Numbered from the stretch's first letter, positions 1 through 9,425 are shown. The stretch is 64,000 bases of DNA from Glaciihabitans tibetensis (GCF_003003265.1 NZ_PVTL01000011.1:1-64000), one strand, 5' to 3'. Program-made: numbers and translations. Notes: a model not told the origin generated them from the letters alone.

Positions 1-340
1 CCGGGGATTGCACTGCGCGCCCGACCGGTGCTGGTTGCTGAACTGACGCCCGCGGCATCCCACCATCGGCGAAATCGTTGCACAACTTATGTCGCTTCGC
101 CTCGAGTGCCGGCGACAAATCTCGGACAATGAGCGCGGGCGAAGCTGCCCACAGCTCACGGTCTCGAATCGGACGGTGCTTGGTCAGACATCGTGCGCCG
201 CTTTCATGTGAAAAAGCGGGCCACCCCAGGCGACAGCCCCGGATGGCCCGCTCAGAACGGGTCGAGTTGGCAAACCGACTCAGCGAACCCGGGTCGGCGT
301 CCCTAAATCAGCGAAACCTGACTCAGTGACCCGGTGTCCG
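1..340. other. Gene-free left edge
   Basis: I see no convincing gene here. An 83-codon open frame on the plus strand (78-329) has no ribosome-binding site and runs through the terminator hairpin described separately, so I leave it out. The stretch is the downstream flank of the phoH gene and perhaps the promoter side of a gene beyond the window edge. Confidence 0.5.
211..252 (-). terminator. Rho-independent terminator of the phoH gene
   Basis: A perfect 9-bp stem (AGCGGGCCA at 215-223, TGGCCCGCT at 244-252) is followed, reading the minus strand, by a short T run (complement of AAAAA at 211-215). It lies about 90 bases past the stop codon of the PIN-PhoH gene, so it most likely ends that transcript. 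Confidence 0.8.
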
Positions 341-1702
341 CTACGCGAGTTCGTTCGACTCCAGCATCTCCGTTACGAGTGCCGCGATCGCGCTGCGCTC
401 GGAGCGGGTGAGCGTGATGTGGCCGAACAGCGGGTGGCCCTTCAGCGTCTCGATGACCGAGGCGACCCCGTCGTGGCGGCCGACGCGGAGGTTGTCGCGC
501 TGCGCCACGTCGTGGGTCAGCACGACCCGCGAATTCTGGCCGATGCGGCTCAGCACGGTGAGGAGCACGTTGCGCTCGAGGGACTGCGCTTCGTCCACGA
601 TCACAAACGCGTCGTGCAGCGAGCGTCCGCGGATGTGCGTGAGGGGTAGTACCTCCAGCAATCCGCGGTCGAGCACCTCGTCGAGCACGTTCTGCGACAC
701 GACCGATCCCAGTGTGTCGAACACGGCCTGCGCCCAGGGGTTCATTTTCTCCGAGGCATCCCCCGGCAAAAATCCGAGTTCCTGGCCGCCCACCGCGTAC
801 AGCGGTCGGAACACCATGATCTTGCGGTGCTGCTGCTTCTCGAGCACGGCTTCAAGCCCCGCGCACAGCGCGAGAGCGGACTTACCGGTTCCGGCGCGCC
901 CACCGAGCGACACGATGCCGATTTCGGGGTCGAGCAGCATGTCGATCGCGAGGCGTTGTTCGGCGCTGCGACCGTGCAGGCCGAAGATGTCGCGGTCACC
1001 CCGCACGAGGCGCATCTGGCCGCGGGCGGTGACCCGGCCGAGCGCCGAGCCGCGATCCGAATGCAGCACGAGACCGGTGTTGACCGGGATGTCCTCAACC
1101 AGGCGCGACGACAGCTTCTCCCGGTCGTAGAGCGAGTTCATCTGTTCGGAACTCAGGTCGATATCGACCTGACCGGTGTACCCGGAGTCCACCGCGAGTT
1201 CCGCCCGGTACTCCTCGGCGGCCAGCCCGATGGAGGCCGCCTTGACGCGCAGCGGGAGATCCTTGGAGACCACCGTGACCGCGAGACCGTCATTGGCGAG
1301 GTTCAGCGCCACCGCCAGGATGCGGGAGTCGTTGTCGCCCAGTTGCAGGCCCGACGGCAGCACCGACATGTTGGAGTGGTTGAGTTCGACCCGCAGGGAG
1401 CCGCCGTCGTCACCGACGGCGATGGGGAAGTCCAGCCGTTCGTGCAGGATGCGTAACTCATCAAGATTGCGGAGCGCTTGACGCGCAAAATATCCGATCT
1501 CGGGGTCGTGCCGCTTGGCCTCCAGTTCGGCGACGACGATGACGGGTAGGACGACTGCGTGCTCAGCGAAGCGGAAGATCGCCTTCGGGTCGGAGAGAAG
1601 GACCGAGGTGTCGAGCACGTATGTGCGTTCCGCCTGCCTCCCCTTCGCATCCGCCGACGTTTCCTGGCTGTACTGCTGCTGAGGGGTAGCGAGTTCGGGC
1701 AC
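341..1702 (-). CDS. phoH: PIN domain / PhoH-type ATPase
   Basis: Two-domain protein of about 453 residues. An N-terminal PIN domain starts with [12 protein letters not shown] near residue 28 and has the acidic residues expected of a PIN ribonuclease. The C-terminal PhoH ATPase shows Walker [10 protein letters not shown] near residue 268 and Walker B FVIVDEAQ near 367. PhoH2-type proteins of this architecture are described as RNA-unwinding RNases; the cellular target here cannot be read from sequence. The start is uncertain. GTG at 1702 has a purine-rich GGGGATGGAG just upstream, while an in-frame ATG at 1765 would add 21 residues without an obvious ribosome-binding site. A clear terminator follows at 211-252. 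Confidence 0.9.
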   Translation of the reverse strand: MPELATPQQQYSQETSADAKGRQAERTYVLDTSVLLSDPKAIFRFAEHAVVLPVIVVAELEAKRHDPEIGYFARQALRNLDELRILHERLDFPIAVGDDGGSLRVELNHSNMSVLPSGLQLGDNDSRILAVALNLANDGLAVTVVSKDLPLRVKAASIGLAAEEYRAELAVDSGYTGQVDIDLSSEQMNSLYDREKLSSRLVEDIPVNTGLVLHSDRGSALGRVTARGQMRLVRGDRDIFGLHGRSAEQRLAIDMLLDPEIGIVSLGGRAGTGKSALALCAGLEAVLEKQQHRKIMVFRPLYAVGGQELGFLPGDASEKMNPWAQAVFDTLGSVVSQNVLDEVLDRGLLEVLPLTHIRGRSLHDAFVIVDEAQSLERNVLLTVLSRIGQNSRVVLTHDVAQRDNLRVGRHDGVASVIETLKGHPLFGHITLTRSERSAIAALVTEMLESNELA

Positions 1703-1793
1703 GTGCACTCCATCCCCGGGTGTGAATTCCACCCGGATCCAGTCTGCTAGACGGCCGCGAAACATTCGGGAACGAACTTACGTGGCCGTCCCG

Positions 1794-1812
1794 ATCAGGT
1801 GCCTTACCTGAT
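1794..1812. promoter_or_regulatory. 7-bp inverted repeat upstream of phoH
   Basis: Perfect arms ATCAGGT (1794-1800) and ACCTGAT (1806-1812) flank a 5-base loop. The site lies about 80 bases past the aminotransferase stop and about 90 bases ahead of the phoH start, both on the minus strand. It could be an operator or a U-less terminator; no T run follows it. Function is a guess. Confidence 0.35.
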
Positions 1813-1892
1813 ACCTCGACGATAGGCCTTCCGAGGACGACCCGGGCACCCGCAACACCCCGTTAAACGTTACGAGCAGGTAAACGATTGGA

Positions 1893-3047
1893 TCAGATCT
1901 GGATCGCGGTGGCGAAGCTCACGAAGCTGCCGCGCAGCATGTCGAGACTGTCCTCGCTGGTCGATACGTGCGGGCTCAGGCGAACCTGCCCGTCGCGCGA
2001 GGTTGCACTGACCCCGTGGTTGAACAGGGACGCGGTGAGTACGGTCAGCTGGTCAGGGTCAGGCTCAAGCACCACGATGCCCGCCCGCTCGCTTTCGTCG
2101 CGGGGTGAGACGACCGGTATCGCGTATTCGTCGGCGAGGTCGATCACCCTGCTGACCTTCTCCGCGACGAGAGCATTGATCTGCGGCACACCGACCGCGG
2201 CGATCTCCTCGAGTGCTGCGGCGAACCGTGCCTGGGCAATTGGGTCGGGGTTGCTGACCTGGAACGCGGCGGCACCGGCCGCGGGTGCCCGAACCTCGTC
2301 GACCGGCATTGTCCAGGACTGCTCCCCCTCGGCGTTTGCGGCGCCGGAGAAGCCAGAGAACACCGGGGTGAGCCGTTCGGCGGCGCGGTCGCTCAGCCCT
2401 AGGAATCCGGTGCCCCAGCCGGCGCGGACCCACTTTTGCCCGCCGGCGACAACCACATCCGCTAGTTCGAACGGAGCATCCACCACACCGAAGCCCTGGA
2501 TTGCATCGACAATGAGCAAGCGGTCCCCGATGACCTGCCGGATGCCCTCGAGGTCGGCGACGTACCCCGTGCGGAAATCGACGAGGCTCACTGCGACGGC
2601 CTCGACCGAGGAGGTGAGCTGGTCGCGTAAGTTGCCGGGGGTGAGCCTGCCGTGGTCGGTCTCGAGCCACAACGGCTCCACCACCCCGAGGGCCTCCGCC
2701 GAGCGCGCGGCGGCGAAGGTCAGGCTGGGAAACTCGGCAAGCGACATCGCGACGCCGCCGGTAACACCGAAGAGCGCGTGCATCAAACCCTGGGACGTGT
2801 TTGGCTGGAAGGCGACCTGGTCGGCGCGCAGGCCCACCACCAACGCCACCGCCTCGCGCACCCGGGCATCCTGCTCCCAAAGGCTGTCGAGAGTGCCGAA
2901 TCGAGCGGTCGCCTGCAGCCGGGTCTGGGCGTGCTGCTCGGCTTCCACGGTGCGGCCGATCGGGCCCACGCGGGCGAAATCGAAGTAGCCGGGTTCTTCA
3001 GAGAATGTGGCGACGTACGCGTCGATCGTTCCAAAGCCTGCGGTCAT
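1893..3047 (-). CDS. Class V aminotransferase family protein (PLP-dependent)
   Basis: About 384 residues with the fold type I plan of class V aminotransferases. IVDAIQGFG near residue 179 supplies the aspartate that contacts the PLP ring nitrogen, and AGGQKWVRAGWGTGF carries the likely Schiff-base lysine near residue 205. The kynureninase/cysteine-desulfurase/isopenicillin-N-epimerase group shares these features; I cannot assign the substrate. The start at 3047 is supported by a 4-base ATGA overlap with the stop of the upstream isoprenyl transferase gene, so the two are probably co-translated. A longer upstream open frame exists only because it runs through uppS in another frame. Confidence 0.85.
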   Translation of the reverse strand: MTAGFGTIDAYVATFSEEPGYFDFARVGPIGRTVEAEQHAQTRLQATARFGTLDSLWEQDARVREAVALVVGLRADQVAFQPNTSQGLMHALFGVTGGVAMSLAEFPSLTFAAARSAEALGVVEPLWLETDHGRLTPGNLRDQLTSSVEAVAVSLVDFRTGYVADLEGIRQVIGDRLLIVDAIQGFGVVDAPFELADVVVAGGQKWVRAGWGTGFLGLSDRAAERLTPVFSGFSGAANAEGEQSWTMPVDEVRAPAAGAAAFQVSNPDPIAQARFAAALEEIAAVGVPQINALVAEKVSRVIDLADEYAIPVVSPRDESERAGIVVLEPDPDQLTVLTASLFNHGVSATSRDGQVRLSPHVSTSEDSLDMLRGSFVSFATAIQI

Positions 3048-3829
3048 GATCCAAACCTTCTGTGACGGCGGGCGTAGTCGCGGATCGCGCGGAGGAAGTC
3101 GACCTCGCGCAGGTCGGGGTAGAGGGCCTCCACGAAGTAGAACTCGCTGTGGGCGCTCTGCCACAGCATGAAGTCGCTGATTCGCTGCTCGCCGGAGGTG
3201 CGGATGATGAGATCCGGGTCGGGCTGTCCGCCCGTGTACAGGTGGTCGGCGATCATCTCGGGGGTAAGCAATTCGGCCAGCTCCTCGAGGGTGCCACCTT
3301 CCTTGCCGTGGCTGCGGAGGATGCTGCGCATGGCGTCCGCAATCTCCCGTCGACCGCCGTAGCCCACCGCGAGGTTGATGTGCAGGCCCTTGTTGGTCAG
3401 GGTGCGCGCCTCGGCGGCAACCAGCGCCTGCGTCAGCGGGTCGGGAAGGCAATCGGTGCGGCCGACGTGCTGCACACGCCATCGTCCCTCGTGCGACAGA
3501 CCCTCCGTCAGGTTCGCGAGGATCTCGTACAGCTCCGACAGTTCCTCGCTGGGTCGACCAGTGATGTTGTCGGCAGAAAGCACGTACAGGGTGACAACCT
3601 TGATATCCAGCTCGTCGCACCAGGTGACAAACTCGCGGATTTTTGCTGCGCCGGCGCGATGACCGAACGCCGCCGACTCCTGCGAGTGCTGCTTGGCCCA
3701 TCGCCGGTTGCCATCGACGATCATTCCGACGTGGCGCGGCAAATCCTTGCCCACCAACCAACGCTTCAGGCGCCGCTGGTAAACCCGGTACAGAAGGCCT
3801 CGACCTAGCGGTACTTCACTCTGTCTCAC
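3044..3829 (-). CDS. uppS: Isoprenyl transferase (cis-prenyltransferase, UppS family)
   Basis: Condenses isopentenyl diphosphate in cis to make polyprenyl diphosphates, the lipid carriers for cell-wall precursors. Family signatures are all present: MIVDGNRRWA with the catalytic aspartate near residue 39, FGHRAGA, TLYVLSADN, and the C-terminal block DLIIRTSGEQRISDFMLWQ followed by SEFYF. Actinomycetes usually carry two such enzymes, a short-chain Z-farnesyl type and a long-chain type; sequence alone does not tell which this is. I chose GTG at 3829, giving 261 residues, the usual family length. A longer frame reaching 3964 would run into the divergent TrhA gene and is unlikely. It shares ATGA with the aminotransferase gene. 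Confidence 0.92.
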   Translation of the reverse strand: MRQSEVPLGRGLLYRVYQRRLKRWLVGKDLPRHVGMIVDGNRRWAKQHSQESAAFGHRAGAAKIREFVTWCDELDIKVVTLYVLSADNITGRPSEELSELYEILANLTEGLSHEGRWRVQHVGRTDCLPDPLTQALVAAEARTLTNKGLHINLAVGYGGRREIADAMRSILRSHGKEGGTLEELAELLTPEMIADHLYTGGQPDPDLIIRTSGEQRISDFMLWQSAHSEFYFVEALYPDLREVDFLRAIRDYARRHRRFGS

Positions 3830-3893
3830 ACAGCTACGGTAGTCCACACTCGGCCGCGTCCACGCTGAATGGCCGCTGTCGTAAGCTTCTGTC

Positions 3894-4643
3894 ATGACCG
3901 ATGGCGGGGCGAAGCAGCAGTTTCCAGAGGACTCACTCGAGGGGCCGGGACCGGATCTCCCCAATGTTCCCCTGCTCGATGAGTCGATCGACTACGCCGT
4001 GCTCGACGCGAAGCCCACCTGGCGCGGCTGGATTCACGCCGCGACCTTCCCGCTGGCCATCGTGCTCGGAATCATCCTCCTCCTGGCCGCCGACGGAACA
4101 GCCGCGACAGTCAGCTGCGCGGTCTTCGTGGCATCGTCACTGCTGCTGTTCGGCATCTCCGCGCTCTACCACCGCTTCACCTGGAGCGAGCGGGCGCGCC
4201 TGACTCTGAAACGCCTCGACCACGCGAATATCTTCCTGCTGATCGCCGGCTCGTACACCCCCATCACCGTGCTTGCGCTTCCGCCGGAGAAGTCCACCCT
4301 GCTTCTGTGGCTCGTCTGGACGGGCGCCGCGCTCGGCATCGGCTTCCGGGTCTTCTGGATCCACGCACCCCGCTGGCTCTACGTGCCGCTCTACCTGCTA
4401 CTCAGCTACGCGTCGCTGGTCTTCATCGCGGACTTTTTCGCGGCCAACGCCACCATGATGACGCTGATTCTCGTGGGCGGGCTGTTCTACACGGTCGGCG
4501 CCGTCATCTACGCGTTGAAGAAGCCGAACCCGTTCCCCGGCAAGTTCGGGTTCCACGAGATCTTCCACACGCTGACGCTGTTCGCGTTTCTCTGCCACTG
4601 GGCAGGCATTTTCCTGGTCGCGACGAACCCTCCGACCTTCTAA
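3894..4643 (+). CDS. trhA: TrhA / hemolysin III family membrane protein
   Basis: A 249-residue PAQR-superfamily membrane protein with about seven hydrophobic segments. Conserved family blocks are visible: a histidine in ALYHRFTW, the HANIFLLIAGSYTP segment, and a late histidine pair in FHEIFHTLTLFAFLCHW, expected to form the metal site. Bacterial members were named for hemolysis and later tied to membrane-fluidity homeostasis; the role here is by family. An acidic cytoplasmic N-terminus of about 35 residues precedes the first segment. It is transcribed divergently from uppS. Confidence 0.9.
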   Translation: MTDGGAKQQFPEDSLEGPGPDLPNVPLLDESIDYAVLDAKPTWRGWIHAATFPLAIVLGIILLLAADGTAATVSCAVFVASSLLLFGISALYHRFTWSERARLTLKRLDHANIFLLIAGSYTPITVLALPPEKSTLLLWLVWTGAALGIGFRVFWIHAPRWLYVPLYLLLSYASLVFIADFFAANATMMTLILVGGLFYTVGAVIYALKKPNPFPGKFGFHEIFHTLTLFAFLCHWAGIFLVATNPPTF

Positions 4644-4674
4644 ATATCAGGCGAGCGGATGCCCCGGGGCCGCG

Positions 4675-4938
4675 TTACCCGGGCGTCGAGTTCTGCGCGT
4701 CGCGCTCTTCTTCGAGCCGCTCCCGTACCTCGACCCGGTACTTGGTGCGCCGAATCCGTCGGTTCATGTCGACGATGAGCAGCACGGTCACTGCCGCGAC
4801 CAGGAACATCGCGATGAACCCGATCACGCCGGGGGTGATGAGGTTCGGGTCCCCCGTGTACGCCGGCATCGGTGTCGGGGTTGGTGCGTTCTCCATGGCT
4901 ATGGAGGCGCGCAGGACAAAGTCGTTCAGGGCGCTCAC
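4675..4938 (-). CDS. Small single-pass membrane protein
   Basis: An 87-residue protein of unknown function. A Pro/Thr-rich outer segment (residues 16-28) is followed by one hydrophobic helix around residues 35-57 and a basic, then acidic, charged tail (NRRIRRTKYRVEVRERLEEE). GTG at 4938 overlaps the stop of mca as GTGA, so translational coupling with mca supports this start over longer in-frame alternatives. A small membrane protein next to mca is something I recall from related actinomycetes, but I cannot name a function. Confidence 0.8.
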   Translation of the reverse strand: MSALNDFVLRASIAMENAPTPTPMPAYTGDPNLITPGVIGFIAMFLVAAVTVLLIVDMNRRIRRTKYRVEVRERLEEERDAQNSTPG

Positions 4939-5807
4939 GCGGCCCCCTCCTCGGGAATTCCCGCAAACAGGTCGGATTCGGGAAGCTCGGTCGGCACGGT
5001 CGCCTCGATCAGCTGGAAGTCTTCGGTCGGCCATGCCTCACGCTGGAGGTCGTTCGGCCAGAAGAAGAACGGGCTGTCGGGCGCTACCTGACTGGCGTGG
5101 GACCGCAGGGCGTCGTTACCCACCTCGAAGAAGTCCCCGCAGGGGATCCGCGTGGTGGCGAGGCTGGGCGAGTCATCCATCCAGCTCCGCATGCCCGCCA
5201 TTGCCTCGATGAGCGGGCTTTCCGGCATGCGCTCCTGCAGCAGGGTGTAGACGCTCCTCAGCCGGTCCCCGCTGAAAATGCGGTCGTAGTACAGCTTGCT
5301 GACCTGCCAGGCGTCACCGGCATCGGGGTACTGCGCCGGGTCCGCCGCCGCGCGCATCGCAAACAGCGACACCTCGTGGGTGCGGATGTGGTCGGGGTGC
5401 GGGTATCCCCCGTTCTCGTCGTACGTGACCAGAACCTGAGGCTTATACCGGCGGATGATGCGGACGAGAGGTTCCGCGGAGATCTCGAGCGCGATCGCGG
5501 CGAAAGAACCGACCGGAAGTGGCTCGCCCTCGTCGGGCATGCCCGAGTCCTGGTAGCCAAGCCAGCGGTGCTCGACACCCATCACGGCCTGGGCGCGCTG
5601 CATCTCCCGACGCCGCACACCGGCCAGATCGCGTTCGGCTGCGGGTCGCCCGGCGAGGCCCTCGTTGAGGATGCTGCCCCTCTCGCCACCGGTGCAACTG
5701 ACCACCATGACCTCGGTACCGATGCTCCTGTAATACGCATAGGTCGCTGCGCCCTTACTCGACTCGTCGTCGGGATGGGCGTGGACCGCAAGCAGACGCT
5801 GTGTCAC
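4935..5807 (-). CDS. mca: Mycothiol S-conjugate amidase
   Basis: LmbE/PIG-L family zinc hydrolase of 290 residues that cleaves mycothiol S-conjugates to release mercapturic-acid-type products, part of thiol-based detoxification. The zinc motif AHPDDESSKGAA near residue 9 and the downstream histidines in YDENGGYPHPDHIRTH are intact. The DENGGYPHPDHI block and the DLFAGI ending resemble Mca more than the paralogue MshB, which deacetylates the mycothiol precursor; this is judged by eye. GTG at 5807 is preceded by AGGAG. It overlaps the next small membrane-protein gene by four bases. Its presence implies that the organism makes mycothiol, an actinomycete trait. Confidence 0.92.
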   Translation of the reverse strand: MTQRLLAVHAHPDDESSKGAATYAYYRSIGTEVMVVSCTGGERGSILNEGLAGRPAAERDLAGVRRREMQRAQAVMGVEHRWLGYQDSGMPDEGEPLPVGSFAAIALEISAEPLVRIIRRYKPQVLVTYDENGGYPHPDHIRTHEVSLFAMRAAADPAQYPDAGDAWQVSKLYYDRIFSGDRLRSVYTLLQERMPESPLIEAMAGMRSWMDDSPSLATTRIPCGDFFEVGNDALRSHASQVAPDSPFFFWPNDLQREAWPTEDFQLIEATVPTELPESDLFAGIPEEGAA

Positions 5808-5869
5808 CAAACTCCTAGGGATAGCCAATAGCCTGTACATAGACTATCCGCAGCAACTTGGAGTTCGAC

Positions 5870-6388
5870 GTGCGCACCACCACCGATGAAGCATCTGAAA
5901 CCTGGGATGCCCCGCACGACGCGGCTGCGGTGGGTGGCGCCTCGAGAGCATTGGCCGACACCGTGTCCGGCTCAGGCCCCGGCTCCGGACCCGACTCCAG
6001 CGAGATCAACGCACGTTATGGGCGCACCCCGGCGAATCGCCGCCGCGTTCGTCTCTGGGCCTGGCTCACCGCAGCCATCTTTGTGGTGGTGCTCGGAGCC
6101 TGGCTCCTCTGGGCGGGGCTGCTCGAGAACACCGACGCTCTCGAGGCGCAGAATGTCGCCCACACGGTGGTCGACGACCGGGAGGTGGAAGTGACGTGGC
6201 AGCTCAACGCCGAGCCCGGGACATCCACCAGCTGCGCGCTTCAGGCTCTTAATGAGAGCTTCTCCATCGTGGGGTGGAAGATCGTTGAAATACCCCCGTC
6301 TGAACTGCGGACGCGGAGCCTAACCGAGTCGGTGCTCACTTCGGAGCAGAGCGTCACTGGCTTGATCTACCGCTGCTGGCTGTCTTAA
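5870..6388 (+). CDS. DUF4307 family membrane-anchored protein
   Basis: A 172-residue protein with an acidic, Ser/Gly/Pro-rich N-terminus (about 55 residues), a basic RRRVRLW patch, one transmembrane helix around residues 63-85 and an exported C-terminal domain with a cysteine pair (TSCALQ and YRCWL) that could form a disulfide. This matches the actinobacterial DUF4307 pattern, typically found between mca and greA as here. Its molecular role is not known to me. GTG at 5870 has GGAG six bases upstream; a TTG at 5858 overlaps that ribosome-binding site and is less likely. Confidence 0.85.
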   Translation: MRTTTDEASETWDAPHDAAAVGGASRALADTVSGSGPGSGPDSSEINARYGRTPANRRRVRLWAWLTAAIFVVVLGAWLLWAGLLENTDALEAQNVAHTVVDDREVEVTWQLNAEPGTSTSCALQALNESFSIVGWKIVEIPPSELRTRSLTESVLTSEQSVTGLIYRCWLS

Positions 6389-6408
6389 GCTGGGTCATTC
6401 GCCAACGG

Positions 6409-6430
6409 GACCGGTCACATCTGGCCGGTC
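6409..6430 (+). terminator. Possible weak terminator or attenuator before greA
   Basis: Arms GACCGG (6409-6414) and CCGGTC (6425-6430) surround a 10-base loop, followed by a pyrimidine-rich TCCTTCT. It lies 20 bases past the DUF4307 stop and about 45 bases before the greA start. The stem is short, so this is tentative. Confidence 0.35.
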
Positions 6431-6475
6431 TCCTTCTATGAACATTTCTAAGAACCTACGGCGCTGAGGAGAACT

Positions 6476-6961
6476 ATGACTGACACCAGCGTTACCTGGT
6501 TGACCCAGGACGCGTTCGACCGTCTCACCGGCGAACTCGAGTACTTGAGCGTGGCTGGCCGCACGGACATCGCGAAGAAAATTGAAATCGCCCGTGAAGA
6601 AGGCGACCTGAAGGAGAACGGCGGCTACCACGCCGCGAAAGAGGAGCAGGGCAAGATCGAGGCCCGCATTCGCGTCCTCACCCAGCTGCTGCGCCACGCA
6701 ACCGTGGGTGACGCGCCCGAGAGCCACGGCGTCGTCGAGCCGGGCACCGTCGTTACGGCCAACATCCAGGGCGACCGCTCGGTGTTCCTGATCGGCAACC
6801 GCGAGATGGCCGACGGCACCGACATCGACGTCTACAGCGAGGGCAGCCCCCTCGGTACCGCGATCATCGGCCTCAAGGTCGGCGAGTCAAAGAGCTACGT
6901 CGCCCCGAACGGCAAGACCATCGAGGTTGAGATCGTCGACGTCGAGACCTACCACCAGTAG
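6476..6961 (+). CDS. greA: Transcription elongation factor GreA
   Basis: A 161-residue Gre factor that stimulates transcript cleavage by backtracked RNA polymerase. The N-terminal coiled coil carries the acidic tip in EGDLKENGGYHAAKEEQ (about residues 42-58), with the D and E needed for catalysis. The C-terminal FKBP-like domain includes GTVVTA and the ending YVAPNGKTIEVEIVDVE. The ATG at 6476 has a strong GAGGAG upstream. Length and domain order are normal. Confidence 0.97.
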   Translation: MTDTSVTWLTQDAFDRLTGELEYLSVAGRTDIAKKIEIAREEGDLKENGGYHAAKEEQGKIEARIRVLTQLLRHATVGDAPESHGVVEPGTVVTANIQGDRSVFLIGNREMADGTDIDVYSEGSPLGTAIIGLKVGESKSYVAPNGKTIEVEIVDVETYHQ

Positions 6962-7002
6962 TCAGCTGCTGGCGAAGTCGAACAGCTGAGAAGTCGAACC
7001 GC

Positions 7003-8271
7003 TTAGAAGTCGACGCGGGGCGCGAAGCCTGCCTCTCGCAGGTTGTGTAGCACGAGGTCCGCGTGCTCCGGGCCCCGCGTTTCGATGTGGAGTTCGAGTT
7101 CGACCATGCTGATCTGCATGCCTGAACCGTGGCGCGAGTGCAGCACCTCCACGACGTTCGCATTGGACTCCGCGACGACCTCTGCGGTGCGCGCCAGCTG
7201 CCCGGGACGGTCGGGAAGCGGAATGCGCAGCTTGAGGTAGCGCTCCGATGCCGCGAGGCCGTGGCTGATGATGCGTTCCATCACCAACGGGTCGATGTTG
7301 CCGCCGCTGAGGATGGCCACGGTGTTGCCCGTAGGGGTGATCTTCCCGGCGAGGATAGCCGCAACGGCCACCGCTCCGGCGGGCTCGACGACCAGCTTGG
7401 CCCGTTCCAGCAGCACCAGCAGAGCGCGGGCGATGTCGTCCTCCTCGACCGTGACGATCTCGTCGACGGTGTCGCGCACGATTTCGAAGTTCAGCACCCC
7501 GGGCCTGGCCACCGCGATGCCGTCGGCGATCGTGGGGATGATGGTGATGGTCGTCGGCTCGCCCATGGTGAGCGACAACGGGTAGGGCGCCGCGTTGGCT
7601 GCCTGCACCCCGATCACCCGGATGGTGCGCCCGAGGAGCGCCGCCTTCTGCTTTGCCGCGCTCGCGACCCCGGAGATGAGCCCGCCGCCGCCGATCGGGA
7701 CGATGATGGTGTCGGTCTCGGGCAGCTGGTCGAGTATCTCCAGACCGAGCGTGCCCTGGCCCGCGACGACATCTGCGTGATCAAACGGAGGGATGAAGAT
7801 CGCGCCCGTCTCCGTCGCAAACTCCGCGGCGGCCAGGAGCGGCTCCGCCACCGTGTGCCCACGCAGCACCACATCGGCGCCATAGCCGCGGGTGGCCTGG
7901 AGCTTCGGCAGCGCAACACCGATCGGCATGAAGATGGTGGATTTGATGCCCAGTTCGCGTGCGGCGAAGGCGACACCCTGCGCGTGGTTTCCCGCGGAAG
8001 CGGCCACCACGCCGCGCGCACGATCCTCCTCGGAGAGACCCGCGAGCCGGTTGTAGGCACCGCGGATCTTGTAGGAGCCCGTGCGCTGCAGGTTCTCGCA
8101 CTTCAGGTAAACGGGCGACCCGAGCACCTCCGCGAGGAAGCGCGAACTCTCGAGGGGCGTGATGTCGGCAACGGCGCCGACCGTCGCACGGGCGGCTTCG
8201 AAATCTTCCAACGTCGGTCCGGCCACGGCGGGCGCTGGCGCGGCACTGCTGGCTGTGATTGTGTCATTCAT
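7003..8271 (-). CDS. ilvA: Threonine ammonia-lyase with C-terminal ACT domain
   Basis: PLP enzyme of 422 residues converting threonine to 2-oxobutanoate and ammonia. The PLP lysine sits in GSYKIRGAYN, the phosphate cup in GGGGLISG, and the substrate loop SAGNHAQG is intact. A single ACT domain at the C-terminus (from about residue 345, PLPDRPGQLART) is the form seen in many actinomycete and catabolic-type enzymes; a biosynthetic role for isoleucine is likely but not proven. ATG at 8271 overlaps the stop of the upstream AI-2E-type permease gene as ATGA, which fixes the start against a longer frame reaching 8319. Confidence 0.93.
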   Translation of the reverse strand: MNDTITASSAAPAPAVAGPTLEDFEAARATVGAVADITPLESSRFLAEVLGSPVYLKCENLQRTGSYKIRGAYNRLAGLSEEDRARGVVAASAGNHAQGVAFAARELGIKSTIFMPIGVALPKLQATRGYGADVVLRGHTVAEPLLAAAEFATETGAIFIPPFDHADVVAGQGTLGLEILDQLPETDTIIVPIGGGGLISGVASAAKQKAALLGRTIRVIGVQAANAAPYPLSLTMGEPTTITIIPTIADGIAVARPGVLNFEIVRDTVDEIVTVEEDDIARALLVLLERAKLVVEPAGAVAVAAILAGKITPTGNTVAILSGGNIDPLVMERIISHGLAASERYLKLRIPLPDRPGQLARTAEVVAESNANVVEVLHSRHGSGMQISMVELELHIETRGPEHADLVLHNLREAGFAPRVDF

Positions 8272-9425
8272 GCGCGAGTAGCTACATCCTCTATCTGCGG
8301 GCGCACAGTACCGCGCCACCTACCACTGGCCACGTATGTGACCATCACGTTCAGCACCGCTACAACCGGGACGGCAAACAGCGCCCCGGGAATACCGGCG
8401 ATAAATGATCCCGCGGCCACGGCAAACACCACCGCGAGCGGGTGAATCTTCACTGCGGATCCCATGACCAGCGGCTGGAGCACGTGACCTTCCAGCTGCT
8501 GCACCGCCAAGACGATCGCGAGCATGATCAGCGCGGGAACGGGGCCGAGGTAGATCAGCGCCACAAAGATGGCGATCGCTCCCGTCACCACCGCGCCCAC
8601 CACGGGGATAAACGATCCGAGGAACACGGCGACAGCGATCGGAATGATCAGGGGGAAGCCGCCGAAGAACAATCCGAGGATCCACGCTCCGAGGCCGATG
8701 CCGGTCGCGTCGATCGCGGCGACGAAAATCTGCACCTTCACGAAGGTCGTCAGGGTCAGCCAGCCGGCTCGGCCCGACCCATCGACGGCGGCCCGAGCCT
8801 TGCGCGGGAAGATGCGAACGATCCAGTTCCAGATGCCCGCACCATCGATCAGGATGAAGAGCGTCGCGAAGAGCGTCAGCAACGAACCCGTGAGCACGTG
8901 GCCGGCGGTGGAACCGAGCGACACGGCCCCGGACACCAGCGCCTGGCTGTCGGTTTGCACCGCGGCAACGGCCTGCTCAAGGTAGTCATTGAACTCGCTG
9001 TTGTCGATGTTCCAGGTGTCACTGAGGAACGTTTTGAAGTCCTGGTAGGCGGTCACCGACCGGTCCTGCAGGTCGGGGTACCCGCTGCGGATCTGGGTGA
9101 CGATCAGCACGATGAGTCCGCTCAACACCCCGAGCGTGACGATCATCGTGACCGCCACGGCGAGCCCCTTCGGCCAGCGGTGCCGCACGAGCAACTGCAC
9201 GATCGGAACGAGCAGCGCGGCGACGAGCACGGCGATCATAAACGGGACCACGATGAGCTGCAGCTGGATGATGAGGAGGCCAAAAACGACCGCTACGCCC
9301 GCCACCGCAAGGATTCGCCACGACCAGGCGCCGGCGATTTCGATGCCCAGAGGGATGGATGACTCCACCTCGCGTTTACGCACGTCGCGCACGGCTGGGG
9401 GATCAAGCTTCTTACCGAACATCAT
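8268..9425 (-). CDS. AI-2E family permease
   Basis: A 385-residue membrane protein of the AI-2E exporter superfamily (TqsA/PerM/YdbI-like). About eight hydrophobic segments: two close together after residue 33, one after residue 63, then a soluble loop and the conserved C-terminal hairpin block with GSFIPVVGAVVTGAIA and LEGHVLQPLVMG. Family members move small molecules or ions such as autoinducer-2 or Na+/H+; the substrate here is unknown. It shares ATGA with ilvA, an unexpected operon partner. Confidence 0.88.
   Translation of the reverse strand: MMFGKKLDPPAVRDVRKREVESSIPLGIEIAGAWSWRILAVAGVAVVFGLLIIQLQLIVVPFMIAVLVAALLVPIVQLLVRHRWPKGLAVAVTMIVTLGVLSGLIVLIVTQIRSGYPDLQDRSVTAYQDFKTFLSDTWNIDNSEFNDYLEQAVAAVQTDSQALVSGAVSLGSTAGHVLTGSLLTLFATLFILIDGAGIWNWIVRIFPRKARAAVDGSGRAGWLTLTTFVKVQIFVAAIDATGIGLGAWILGLFFGGFPLIIPIAVAVFLGSFIPVVGAVVTGAIAIFVALIYLGPVPALIMLAIVLAVQQLEGHVLQPLVMGSAVKIHPLAVVFAVAAGSFIAGIPGALFAVPVVAVLNVMVTYVASGRWRGTVRPQIEDVATRA

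Noticed and set aside
78-329. 83-codon plus-strand frame at the left edge
   Set aside because: No ribosome-binding site, no family resemblance, and it crosses the phoH terminator hairpin.
1893-3761. Minus-strand open frame of 622 codons covering the aminotransferase
   Set aside because: Its first 238 codons run antiparallel-free but out of frame through uppS; the ATGA overlap at 3044-3047 gives the true start.
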